A stretch of DNA of 64,000 bases from Hymenobacter wooponensis. GTDB lineage: Bacteria; Bacteroidota; Bacteroidia; Cytophagales; Hymenobacteraceae. Of the stretch, positions 7,441 through 15,265 are shown one piece after another. The position numbers were made by a program, and so were the translations under genes. The stretch covers positions 310,001 to 374,000 of the forward strand of contig NZ_SRKZ01000002.1 in assembly GCF_004745865.1 (NCBI RefSeq), in the 5' to 3' direction. Below the pieces are notes generated by a model. It worked only from the letters and a program-made list of their open reading frames with translations, was not told where the DNA came from and did no database searches. Position 1 is the first letter of the stretch. Each line of letters starts with the position of its first letter.

Positions 7441-10296
7441 CTACTTCCCAAACTGCCGCAGGTTGTAGGTGAAGCTCAGCAGGAAATACCGCGTTAGGAC
7501 GTTGCTGCGAACGTCTTCCAGGTAGGTATCGGTCACGTTGCGGACTACGCTGCGGTTTTGCTTGAGCAGGTCGTAGGCCTGTAGTTTCAGCTCGCCCTGC
7601 TTGGCTTTGAAGAGCTGGCGCGTGAGGGCCAGGTTCCAGAGGGCTACGCTCTGGTTGAAGCCCGCTGAGCGGCCCGCGTAGCGCGTCAGCCACAGGTCGC
7701 TGCTGATGGCCCAGTTGCCGGGCAGCTGGTAGAACAGGTCGGTTTCCAGGGTTTGGGTCCAGTAGGAGGTGTTTTGCTGGGGCAGCAGCGAGTAGGTGGC
7801 CCGCTGGTAGGTGGCGTTGGCTCGCAGGCCGAGCTCCAGCTGGTCGTTGAAGGCGGAGTTAAGGCTCAGGCCCTGCCCCAGGTTCCAGGAGCGCGTGTCG
7901 TTGGCCTGGTCGTTCACGAAGCTGCGGCTGCGGGTGAGGTTGCCGTTGGTGGTCAGGTTCAGGTTGAGCTTGTGCCAGGCCAGGCGCTGCCCCACTGACG
8001 CGAAGCCGTTGAGCGTGGCGTAGCCATCGGCATTTACGGGCCGGGTGGTTTGCACGCCCCGGGCGCTGAACGACGTGGCCGACACAATGCGGTCTTGCAC
8101 CTTGCTGCCGTTGAGGGAGGCAAATACGCTGCGGTTGTTCACGGCGTTGAACTGGGTGTAGGTGCCCGTGAGGGTATGGATGTACTCGGGGCGCAGGTCG
8201 GGGTTGCCGAGGCGCACGCTCAGGGGGTTGGTGTTATCGGCCACAGGCTGCAGCTGCACGGCGGTGGGCGCCTGCAGGCGAGTGCGGTAGTTGAAGCGCA
8301 CGGTGCGGCTGCGGCTGCCGTTGTAGCTGAACAGGGCGTTGGGCAACAGCTGCTGGTAGCGGCGCGTGAGGGCCAGGTCGGCAGTTTGGTTGTTCACTAG
8401 CAGGTCGGCCTGCTGGGCATCCAGGCCCAGGCCATAGGTGTAGCGCAGGCGCTTGGTTTGCAGCGTGAGGCCGGCGCGGTGGGTGCGGAAGTTGCTGCTG
8501 AAGCGGTTGCTGAGCGGGAGGTTCAGGCTGCTATACGTCCCGGTGGTTTCGTCGAAGTCGCGCACTTGGCGGTTGGCGCGGCTGCGGCTGTCGGCGAGGT
8601 TGTAGTGCAACTCCAGCTTGTGCTGCAGGCTCAGGGGCTCGGTGTACGAGAGGTTCAGGGTTTGGGTGCGGGCGGGGTTGTCCAGCCCGATGCGCTGGTT
8701 GAGCTGGCTGGTGGTGGGCGTGCCGTCGGGGGCGAAGAAGGTGTTGGTGGCTTGGTTGAGGGCGTCGCCGTCCTGGTTGTTGAGCACCGTGTTGAGGTTG
8801 GCCGAGAGCGTGCGGCCCAGCTTGGCGAATCGGCGCATCAGCAGGGTGTTGCCGCCGCCCCAGAGGGTGTTGGCATCGGACTGGTAGCGGCTCAGGCTTT
8901 GGTTGAGCTGCCGCTCGCCCACGCTGGTTTGCTGCTGGCTTATATTCAGGGCGTTGCTCTGGCGCCACCACAGGCTGGGCGTAAAGCGCAGGGAGGTCAG
9001 GGAATCGAGCTTGTAGTCGAGGCGCAGGTTAAAGCGCTGGCTGAGCACGCGGTTGCGGGAGTCGGCCTGCTGCTGGGTCAGGAGCGACTCGCCCGGCTCG
9101 GTGGTGCCGGTGGCCACGTTTTCGCGCCGAATCTGCTGGCCATTGCGGATGGTGCTGCGGCTGACGAAGTAGCTGGTGGCCACCTCCGCGCGCTTGCCCC
9201 AGGCGTCGCGGTAGTTCAAGCCCCCCGATAGCGCCTCCGTAACGCCAATGGCTTGGTTGCCGCCCCCGGTGCCACTGCTCAGGCCCTGGCGGCTGCCGCC
9301 GCTAGCTATCCGTACCGGGCCGCCCCCGCCGCTGCCGGGCCCCTCGAAACCACCGGGCAGCGCGCCGCCTAGGCCACTCCCGCCGGGGCCGCTGCTGGCG
9401 TCGCCGGCCGCGGGGCTGCCGTTGTCGCCGAAGCCGGTTTGGTTGAGGTTGTTGGCCTGGCCTACGGCCGAGAGCTGCCGCCCATTGTTGAAGCGGTTCA
9501 GCCCCAGCCGGGCCTGGTAGCGCCCATCGGTGCCCGCCCCTACCCCGTTTTGCCCGAAGTAGCCCTTGCGCTTGTCGCGCTTGGTCACTAGGTTCAGGGT
9601 TTTCTGCTGGGTGCCATCATCAATGCCCGAGAAAGCCGACTGGTCGCTGCGCTGGTTGTAAAGCTGCACCTGGTCGATGATGTCGGCGGGCAGGTTGCGG
9701 GTGGCCATCTTGGGGTCGTCGCCGAAGAAGGGCTTGCCGTCCACCAGCACCCGCTGCACATCCTGGCCGTGGGCCTTGATATTGCCGTCGCGGTCTACCT
9801 CTACGCCGGGCAGCTTCTTCAGCAAGGATTCTACGGCGGCGTTGGGCTGGGTTTTGAAGGCTTTGGCGCTGAAGGCCACCGTATCGCCCTGCACGCTTAC
9901 GGGGGCCCGCTCCTGCTGCACCACCACCTCGCCCAGCGTTTGCGCCATGGCCCGCAGCCGCAGCGTGCCCACCGGCACCTCTAGGCCACCCGCGCCCACG
10001 CTCACCGGGTGCAGCTGGCTTTTATACCCCAGAAACGTAACGAGCAGGAAGTAGCGCCCGCTGCCCACGTTGCGCAGAGCAAAGCGCCCATCCCCATCGG
10101 TAATCGTGAAGCTGAGGTAAGACGAATCCCGCCCCGCCAGCAGGGAGATAGAAGCCTCCCGCAGCGGCCTGCCCGTAGCCGAGTCGGCCACCGCCCCCAG
10201 AATCTGGGCTTTGCCAGTGGCGGCGGGAGCTGTGGGTTTCTGGGCCAAGGCAGTTCCCAGGCTCAGCCAGCAGAGTAGAAGTAGAATGTAGCGCAT
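7441..10296 (-). CDS. TonB-receptor-like outer-membrane beta-barrel protein with carboxypeptidase-regulatory-like domain
   Basis: A 951-residue protein starting at ATG 10294-10296 with a signal peptide (MRYILLLLCWLSLGTALAQ). The open frame runs on upstream through a C-rich repeat, which would add 56 meaningless residues. Residues ~30-110 form a CarboxypepD_reg-like beta-sandwich (ILGAVADSATGRPLREASISLL...DGRFALRNVGSGRYFL). Next is a plug-like segment (VESLLKKLPGVEVDRDGNIKAHGQDVQRVLVDGKPFFGDDPKMATRNLPADIIDQVQ), then a Gly/Ser-rich loop at about residues 290-360 and a long beta-barrel ending in FTYNLRQFGK. No TonB box is obvious. It lies directly downstream of a GLPGLI protein gene, probably as one operon (a repeat lies between them). 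Such pairs are common in Bacteroidota; the transported or bound substrate is unknown. Confidence 0.85.
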   Translation of the reverse strand: MRYILLLLCWLSLGTALAQKPTAPAATGKAQILGAVADSATGRPLREASISLLAGRDSSYLSFTITDGDGRFALRNVGSGRYFLLVTFLGYKSQLHPVSVGAGGLEVPVGTLRLRAMAQTLGEVVVQQERAPVSVQGDTVAFSAKAFKTQPNAAVESLLKKLPGVEVDRDGNIKAHGQDVQRVLVDGKPFFGDDPKMATRNLPADIIDQVQLYNQRSDQSAFSGIDDGTQQKTLNLVTKRDKRKGYFGQNGVGAGTDGRYQARLGLNRFNNGRQLSAVGQANNLNQTGFGDNGSPAAGDASSGPGGSGLGGALPGGFEGPGSGGGGPVRIASGGSRQGLSSGTGGGNQAIGVTEALSGGLNYRDAWGKRAEVATSYFVSRSTIRNGQQIRRENVATGTTEPGESLLTQQQADSRNRVLSQRFNLRLDYKLDSLTSLRFTPSLWWRQSNALNISQQQTSVGERQLNQSLSRYQSDANTLWGGGNTLLMRRFAKLGRTLSANLNTVLNNQDGDALNQATNTFFAPDGTPTTSQLNQRIGLDNPARTQTLNLSYTEPLSLQHKLELHYNLADSRSRANRQVRDFDETTGTYSSLNLPLSNRFSSNFRTHRAGLTLQTKRLRYTYGLGLDAQQADLLVNNQTADLALTRRYQQLLPNALFSYNGSRSRTVRFNYRTRLQAPTAVQLQPVADNTNPLSVRLGNPDLRPEYIHTLTGTYTQFNAVNNRSVFASLNGSKVQDRIVSATSFSARGVQTTRPVNADGYATLNGFASVGQRLAWHKLNLNLTTNGNLTRSRSFVNDQANDTRSWNLGQGLSLNSAFNDQLELGLRANATYQRATYSLLPQQNTSYWTQTLETDLFYQLPGNWAISSDLWLTRYAGRSAGFNQSVALWNLALTRQLFKAKQGELKLQAYDLLKQNRSVVRNVTDTYLEDVRSNVLTRYFLLSFTYNLRQFGK

Positions 10297-10329
10297 GGGG
10301 ATAGGTTGAGCAAGGATGTGCTGACGGGG

Positions 10330-10461
10330 AACCCCACCCCCGGCCCCTCCCCTCCGGGAGAGGGGTGCCAAGCGAGGGAAATGAGCAATGCATGATGAGC
10401 TGCTGATCATGGCTACCAGAACGCACCCCTCTCCCGGAGGGGAGGGGCCGGGGGTGGGGTT
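10330..10461. repeat. Perfect C-rich inverted repeat between GLPGLI and receptor genes
   Basis: Arms 10330-10368 and 10423-10461 are identical over 39 bases in inverted orientation around a 54-bp loop. They are the outer-arm type of the repeat islands, here without the inner arms. The element could act as a strong hairpin in the mRNA between the two genes. Confidence 0.9.
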
Positions 10462-10465
10462 CACA

Positions 10466-11257
10466 CTAATTGCCGGTTTCCCGGTCCATGAGGCGCTGGC
10501 GGAAGTTGGCGCGGGCTTTCTCGCGTAGGTCGCGGAGCTGCTCAGTGGTGACGAGCTGGGCGCCAGCGACGGGGCGCACTTCGGCCTCGGGTACGGGCTT
10601 GAGGTCTACTTTGGTGGCTTTGAATTGCTCCTTGGGGCTTTCTACAGACAGCACTACGCCCTGGGTAGGCAGCAGCTCCCGGATGGGCGAGTAAGTGAAG
10701 GGCAGTTCCGTGGTGTACCAGATGGTGTAGGTTTCTTTCTGGAAGGGCACGGTGGCCTTGCGGCAGGTAAAGCCGGCTATCTTTTTGGTCTGGTCGGTGT
10801 CTTTCCAGCCTTCGGGCTGGGTGAAGGGCGCGTCGGTACGGTAGGTAGTGGTGGCGTCGCCGTCTTTCAGGCCTACTACCGTGGCGTAGGAGCGGCTGTT
10901 CATGTCCACGTACACGGCCTCCTCGAAGGGGCGGCCGAGGTTGGTGGTTTGTGGCGCAGTGCCTGGCCCGGCGCTGATGATGCGCATGGCCATGTTTTGG
11001 CGCTCCTCCTTGGCGTAGGGCCCGGCAAAGCTCAGCGTCATGCCGAAATTGCGGGTATCGGGAATGTCGGTGGGAAACTCCGGGCTGCCAGGCTTTATCA
11101 CCTGCCCATCAATGACAATGCGCATCTGCGACGGATCGACGCGCTGGGCGACTTCGTACTGGATGCGGCCAGATTTAGGAGCCGACTGAGCCGAAGCAGC
11201 GGAGCGTAGGCCAGTGCCCAGCAGGAGCACGAGTAAAAAGGAGAAAAGGGCTTTCAT
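10466..11257 (-). CDS. GLPGLI family protein
   Basis: A 263-residue secreted protein. ATG 11255-11257 starts a clear signal peptide (MKALFSFLLVLLLGTGLRSAASAQS); a TTG three codons earlier is less likely. The family's features are present: GRIQYEV at the start of the mature protein, CRKATV (residues ~165-170), YTIWYTTELPFTYSPIRE and the family signature region in altered form (LLPTQGVVLSVES). Function in the envelope is unknown, but members are usually next to outer-membrane receptor-like proteins, as here. It is the first gene of the likely two-gene operon ending at 7441 and is divergent from a kinase/regulator pair. Confidence 0.85.
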   Translation of the reverse strand: MKALFSFLLVLLLGTGLRSAASAQSAPKSGRIQYEVAQRVDPSQMRIVIDGQVIKPGSPEFPTDIPDTRNFGMTLSFAGPYAKEERQNMAMRIISAGPGTAPQTTNLGRPFEEAVYVDMNSRSYATVVGLKDGDATTTYRTDAPFTQPEGWKDTDQTKKIAGFTCRKATVPFQKETYTIWYTTELPFTYSPIRELLPTQGVVLSVESPKEQFKATKVDLKPVPEAEVRPVAGAQLVTTEQLRDLREKARANFRQRLMDRETGN

Positions 11258-11318
11258 GGCGAGCAAGCGTTAGAAGTGGTTGACGCTTGCAAAGCACCGC
11301 AGAGCCCATGTAAAGCAC

Positions 11319-11343
11319 TGTTACTTTATGTTAATGTATGTTA
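11319..11343. promoter_or_regulatory. Three TGTTA direct repeats at exact 10-bp spacing
   Basis: TGTTA begins at 11319, 11329 and 11339. Direct repeats one helical turn apart are the usual binding pattern of OmpR-family regulators. The site is in the intergenic region between the GLPGLI operon and the OmpR-type kinase/regulator locus, about 60 bp from the GLPGLI start. Confidence 0.6.
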
Positions 11344-11485
11344 ACGGCTTACCAAGCCCGCGCCGGAGGTTGTATTTTCGGGCTGGTTGCTGGTTGTTGA
11401 TGGTTAGATGCCGACAGCTAGCATCTCGTCAATCCAACATTCAGCAACCAACAATCAACCACTGGAAATCAACAACCACCCACCC
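11344..11485. other. Kinase leader with degenerate inverted repeats
   Basis: The leader is rich in GGTTG/CAACC words that pair imperfectly across a short AGATGC...GCATCT hairpin at about 11405-11426. No clear promoter was identified. It may be another decayed palindromic repeat. Confidence 0.35.
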
Positions 11486-12931
11486 ATGAAACGCCGCATC
11501 CGCTCTATCTTCTGGCTGATTGCGCTGTGCATTCTGGGCATTAATGGGTTCCAGGGCTATTGGCTGTACAATACCTACCAGCTCACCTCGGCGCAGTTTC
11601 AGCGCACTGCTCGGGAAGCTTTGCTGGGTGTGGTGCAGCAGTACCAGTTAGCTGCCGCACGCCAGTTTATTGATTCAGGAGCGCCGGGCAACATGGTCAT
11701 CTTTCACAAGTATGACGACGGCACTGGCCTAGACCGAATTGTGCTGAAATCTAGGGGAAGCACTACGCCCGATTCAGGACGGCGGCCGGTTCGTATTAGT
11801 GTGCGGCGTGACATCGTGAAGGAGGTATTGCCCCGCCGGGCTGCCGCCGATACCCTAGCCAAACGCCTGTCGCGCCTGGTCTTGGACGATTGGGCAAACG
11901 GCAAGCGGGTGAATATGCAGCACCTGCAACAGGCCTACCAAACGGAGCTAAAGCTGCGCGATATGCCCATGCAGTTCACCTTAGACACGCTGCACCTGCC
12001 CATTGTGGACCGCACGCACCTGGCCCAGAAGCGCCACACCGCCTTATCAAAAGCGCAAAGCGGTTTTCAAACCTCGCCGGTGCCGCTCAACCCCATCAGC
12101 AACCTGTACGTGCGGGCCACCTTCCCGGCGCCTACCAGCTACATTCTGCGCCGCATGGGTGGCCTACTGGCGGGCTCGGTGCTGTTGCTGGGCCTCACCA
12201 CGGGTTGCTTTCTGCTGATGCTGTCTACTATCCTGAAGCAGAAGAAGCTCTCTGAAGTCAAGAACGACTTCATCAACAACATGACCCACGAGCTGAAAAC
12301 GCCCCTAGCCACGGTGTCGGCGGCGGTAGAGGCCATGCAGAACTTCGGGGCGCTCAATGATCCGCAGAAGGCCCAAGCCTACCTCAGCATCAGCCGCAAT
12401 GAGCTCCAACGCCTCTCCGACCTGGTAGAGAAAGTGCTCAACATTGCCGTGGAGGAGCGCCAGACCCTGGAACTCAATCCCGAGCTGGTGTGCCCCGCCG
12501 AGTTGGTGCAGGAGTTGGTAACGCGCCATCAGCTGAAAGCGCCCAAGCCGGTGTTATTTGAGGTGGACTTGGAGCCCTCGGTATCGCTGAATCTGGACCG
12601 CCTGCACGTCAGCAACGTTCTCAACAACCTCATCGACAATGCCATTAAGTACTCCCGCGAGCAGGTAACGGTAGCCATTCGGGGCCGCCGCGACGAAACC
12701 GGCTGGCGCCTCACCGTCCGCGATAACGGCATCGGAATTCCAAAGAGCTACCAGGACGCCATCTTCGACCGATTCTTCCGCGTGCCCACTGGCAACCTCC
12801 ACCCCGTGAAAGGCTTTGGCCTAGGCCTGTACTACGTCAGACAGGTAGTAGAACGCCACGGCGGCCACATCGCAGTTCGCAGTGAGCCCAACCACGGCAG
12901 CGAGTTTTCCCTGTGGCTGCCGGTTGGGTGA
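11486..12931 (+). CDS. Sensor histidine kinase of OmpR-type two-component system
   Basis: A 481-residue inner-membrane kinase. ATG 11486 (MKRRIRSIFWLIALC) is preferred because it places the first membrane helix at residues ~7-28; an earlier in-frame ATG (11408) adds a low-complexity leader. A ~190-residue periplasmic sensor region follows, then a second helix at ~224-248. The HisKA box is INNMTHELKTPLATV with phospho-acceptor His268. The ATPase domain shows NVLNNLIDNAIKYS, VRDNGIGIP and GFGLGLYYV. The cognate regulator follows after a ~300-bp repeat island. The ligand is unknown. The divergent GLPGLI/receptor operon is its likely target. Confidence 0.9.
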   Translation: MKRRIRSIFWLIALCILGINGFQGYWLYNTYQLTSAQFQRTAREALLGVVQQYQLAAARQFIDSGAPGNMVIFHKYDDGTGLDRIVLKSRGSTTPDSGRRPVRISVRRDIVKEVLPRRAAADTLAKRLSRLVLDDWANGKRVNMQHLQQAYQTELKLRDMPMQFTLDTLHLPIVDRTHLAQKRHTALSKAQSGFQTSPVPLNPISNLYVRATFPAPTSYILRRMGGLLAGSVLLLGLTTGCFLLMLSTILKQKKLSEVKNDFINNMTHELKTPLATVSAAVEAMQNFGALNDPQKAQAYLSISRNELQRLSDLVEKVLNIAVEERQTLELNPELVCPAELVQELVTRHQLKAPKPVLFEVDLEPSVSLNLDRLHVSNVLNNLIDNAIKYSREQVTVAIRGRRDETGWRLTVRDNGIGIPKSYQDAIFDRFFRVPTGNLHPVKGFGLGLYYVRQVVERHGGHIAVRSEPNHGSEFSLWLPVG

Positions 12932-12944
12932 CGCCAGAACGTCA

Positions 12945-13190
12945 ATTCCCTTTCTCAGATGAGGAGGGAGTGGGGATAGTTGACTGGCCTAGAACGATTA
13001 CACTAGACCGTCATGCTGAGCCTGCCGAAGCATCTCTACCGCTTCATTGCTGACGTTCTAGGCCAGTTGATTAGCCAGCGGTAGAGATGCTTCGACAGCG
13101 CTCAGAACGACGGTCTGGTAAACAACGGGTATCAACCGCCCCCAACCCCACTCCGTTTTATGCACGGAATCATCTGAGGAGGGGAGTTGA
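12945..13190. repeat. Composite palindromic repeat between kinase and regulator genes
   Basis: This fills the gene-free stretch 12932-13232. Diverged C-rich outer arms (CTCAGATGAGGAGGG near 12955 and its inverted partner ATCATCTGAGGAGGGG near 13170) enclose inner arms 13009-13038 and about 13080-13112 of the same CGTCATGCTGAGC type as in the radical SAM gene. The right outer arm is interrupted by a short AT-rich segment. GGCCTAG and CTAGGCC heptamers lie inside. Confidence 0.8.
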
Positions 13191-13232
13191 TGTTCTATCA
13201 TCTTCCATCATCACTTATTCCTCCCTTCTTCC

Positions 13233-13907
13233 ATGCCATCCATTCTCCTCATTGAAGACGAGCCTGCCCTGGGCATGATTGTGAAAGATAGCTTGGAGGT
13301 CCGGGGCTTTACGGTGCGCTATGCTGCCGATGGGCAGGAAGGCCTGGAGCTATTCCGGGAGCAGTGCCCCGATATTGTGGTGGCCGACGTGATGATGCCC
13401 CGCCTGGATGGCTTCTCGCTGGCCGAAATCATCCGGCGCGACAACCCGGCCGTGCCCATTATCTTTCTCACCGCCCGCTCTCAGCCTGCCGATGTGGTCA
13501 GGGGCTTTGAGCTGGGCGGCAGCGACTACCTCAAGAAGCCCTTCAGCATGGATGAGCTGATTGTGCGCATCAGGGCTCGGCTGGGTGCCCCAGTTCCGGT
13601 AGCTACGCCTAGCAGCGTGTACACCATCGGCCGTTACCAGTTCGACCACCCCAAGCAGCGCCTGCGGCTAGGCCTGCACGAAGAAGTGCTCACTAACCGC
13701 GAAGCTGAACTGCTCAAGTGTCTCTACGACCAGCGCAACCAGGTATTGGAGCGCACCGCCGTGCTGCAAGAGCTCTGGGGCGACGACAGCTTCTTTAATG
13801 GCCGCAGCCTCGACGTGTTCATCACCCGCCTGCGCCGTTACCTCAAAGACGACCCGCAGGTGCAGATAGTAAATGTGCGTGGCATTGGCTACAAGCTACT
13901 CTGGTAG
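13233..13907 (+). CDS. OmpR-family response regulator
   Basis: 224 residues. The receiver domain has the acidic pair E8-D9/E10, phospho-acceptor Asp52 (VADVMMPRLDG), Thr80 (FLTARS) and Lys102 (KKPF). After a short linker there is a winged-helix DNA-binding domain (residues ~125-224; EVLTNREAELLKCLYDQRNQVLERTAVLQELWGDDSF...SLDVFITRLRRYL...RGIGYKLLW). It is partner to the kinase encoded upstream. The TGTTA repeats at 11319-11343 and a second pair at 14004-14019 are candidate binding sites. Confidence 0.92.
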   Translation: MPSILLIEDEPALGMIVKDSLEVRGFTVRYAADGQEGLELFREQCPDIVVADVMMPRLDGFSLAEIIRRDNPAVPIIFLTARSQPADVVRGFELGGSDYLKKPFSMDELIVRIRARLGAPVPVATPSSVYTIGRYQFDHPKQRLRLGLHEEVLTNREAELLKCLYDQRNQVLERTAVLQELWGDDSFFNGRSLDVFITRLRRYLKDDPQVQIVNVRGIGYKLLW

Positions 13908-14003
13908 GCCACTCCTGACACAGCCCCGCGTAGGCTGCCATATGCCTGCAAAGTGCACGGAAAAGTAGAAAGTAACTCAGAACACCTGGGATGGGTATAG
14001 TTA

Positions 14004-14019
14004 TGTTACCGAACTGTTA
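14004..14019. promoter_or_regulatory. Second candidate TGTTA pair
   Basis: TGTTA at 14004-14008 and 14015-14019 are 11 bp apart, 12 bp before the start of the DUF421-like gene. They resemble the triple repeat at 11319-11343, but two copies of a pentamer may be chance. Confidence 0.3.
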
Positions 14020-14030
14020 ACTCCCCTCCC

Positions 14031-14534
14031 ATGCATTTCCTGAACGAGCTCCTAGGTCTTCATGCGAGTTCGCACAACATCACTACCCTGCAGATGTGTG
14101 CACGCGCTATCATCGTTTTTCTCTGGGCCCTGACCTTGCTACGCTTAGCGGGGCAGCAAGCCTTCGGCAGCGGCAGTGCCCTCGATATGGTATTGAAGGT
14201 GATTTTTGGGGCCGTGCTGAGCCGCGCCATTGTAGCGGCCTCCCCTTTTGGGGCTACCTTACTGACGGGGGCCGTGCTGATAGGCTTATACCGTCTGCTC
14301 TCCTACATTTCCTTCTTCTCCGATACGGTGGGCCGGCTGGTGAAGGGCAATGCGCTTCCACTCGTCGACAATGGCCAGCCGTTGCCCCTCAATCTGCGGC
14401 GGGTGAGCTTCTCGGAGAAAGACCTGCAGGAAGGGTTGCGCAACAGCGGCAACCTCGATGACGTGACCCAGGTTGAGCGGGCCTACCTGGAACGCAACGG
14501 CCGTATCAGCGTGGTCCTGAAGAAGCCGGCGTAA
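14031..14534 (+). CDS. DUF421/YetF-like membrane protein
   Basis: 167 residues. Three hydrophobic segments lie in the first ~100 residues (ARAIIVFLWALTLLRLAG, LDMVLKVIFGAVLSRAIV, GATLLTGAVLIGLYRLLSYISFFS). A soluble C-terminal domain follows, with the family features GNALPLVDNGQPLPLNLRRVSFSEKDLQEGLRNSG and VERAYLERNGRISVVLKK. The family is widespread and its function is unsettled. The gene follows the OmpR regulator by 123 bp on the same strand and ends inside the convergent gene 14506-15042 (29-bp overlap). Confidence 0.85.
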   Translation: MHFLNELLGLHASSHNITTLQMCARAIIVFLWALTLLRLAGQQAFGSGSALDMVLKVIFGAVLSRAIVAASPFGATLLTGAVLIGLYRLLSYISFFSDTVGRLVKGNALPLVDNGQPLPLNLRRVSFSEKDLQEGLRNSGNLDDVTQVERAYLERNGRISVVLKKPA

Positions 14535-15042
14535 GTGCCTTGCGAAATAGGTAGCGCGTTTGATTGAGCGTTTCGATGGCGGTAGTACCCGTGTAGGTGG
14601 GGCGCTGCGGATCGTTGTAGGCCAGGGCCGTTTCTATCTTTTGTGTGGCCTTCACGGGCTGCGCTGAGGTTTGGATTTCTACCAGTTCCCATCCGTCCTG
14701 GGCCAGCTCATTCAGAGCCCCTATCAGCAGCGCATCTACCTCGCCGGGCTCAGGGCTGGAGAACAAGCCTTGCTTGGGAGGCTGCAGCTTCGTTTGCCCC
14801 CGCCAAGCTGGTGCCAGATACACGCATTGGTCGTTGTACAAACGCACTATCTGGTACTGATACCGCTGGCCTGCGGCGGGAGGCAGTACGGTACTCATTA
14901 GCACCGGCTGCAAGGCCGTTTCCGGCAGCCTTGGCAACGGCCCAGCCGGCACTTTCTCGTGAGCAGGCTGCGACTGAGCCGCACCAAGCCGCAACATCAA
15001 CATGGCCGGCAATACTAGGCTGAAGCGTAAGAATAGAGACAT
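14506..15042 (-). CDS. Secreted hypothetical protein
   Basis: 178 residues with a signal peptide (MSLFLRFSLVLPAMLMLRLGAAQSQ). The mature part includes YQYQIVRLYNDQCVYLAPAWRG and LNELAQDGWELVEIQTSAQPV; the DGWELV segment recalls small DUF4177-type proteins. No enzyme motif was seen. The start ATG is 15040-15042. The last 29 bases overlap the end of the DUF421-like gene on the other strand, so the two transcripts are antisense at their 3' ends. Confidence 0.65.
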   Translation of the reverse strand: MSLFLRFSLVLPAMLMLRLGAAQSQPAHEKVPAGPLPRLPETALQPVLMSTVLPPAAGQRYQYQIVRLYNDQCVYLAPAWRGQTKLQPPKQGLFSSPEPGEVDALLIGALNELAQDGWELVEIQTSAQPVKATQKIETALAYNDPQRPTYTGTTAIETLNQTRYLFRKALTPASSGPR

Positions 15043-15064
15043 ACAGTAGCAAGAAAGAATACAC

Positions 15065-15101
15065 GAAGCCCCTGACTAAGCGTCGCTAGGCCAGGGGCTT
15101 C
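15065..15101. terminator. Hairpin, possible terminator
   Basis: GAAGCCCCTG at 15065-15074 pairs with CAGGGGCTTC at 15092-15101. The T-tract is weak, so its action as a terminator is uncertain. Confidence 0.45.
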
Positions 15102-15195
15102 ATTCTACTATCGTGCCGAAGTACTACCCTGAGCGCTCAAGGCAAGCACAGGTACCATCTCTAGTTCAAACACAGCGGAGAACAACTCCACAAGA

Positions 15196-15240
15196 GAAGA
15201 GCCCTTACCAAAGCGTTTCCGCTCTACGTAAGGGCTCTTC
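15196..15240 (-). terminator. Hairpin downstream of uvrB
   Basis: A perfect 13-bp inverted repeat (GAAGAGCCCTTAC and complement) 26 bp past the uvrB stop codon. No long T-tract follows. Confidence 0.55.
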
Positions 15241-15265
15241 GTATTTCACTTCTGTGCAGCCTGAA

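Noticed and set aside
8458..9231. 257-codon open frame on the plus strand inside the receptor gene 7441-10296
   Set aside because: Low-complexity Val/Gly/Ala translation, antisense to a gene with signal peptide and domains; no own promoter.
10297..10464. N-terminal extension of the receptor gene to 10464
   Set aside because: The extra 56 codons are the C-rich inverted repeat read in frame; the signal peptide begins at 10296.
4390..13190. CRISPR array made of the repeated segments
   Set aside because: The repeats are palindromic, of variable length, widely spaced and without regular spacers or cas genes.
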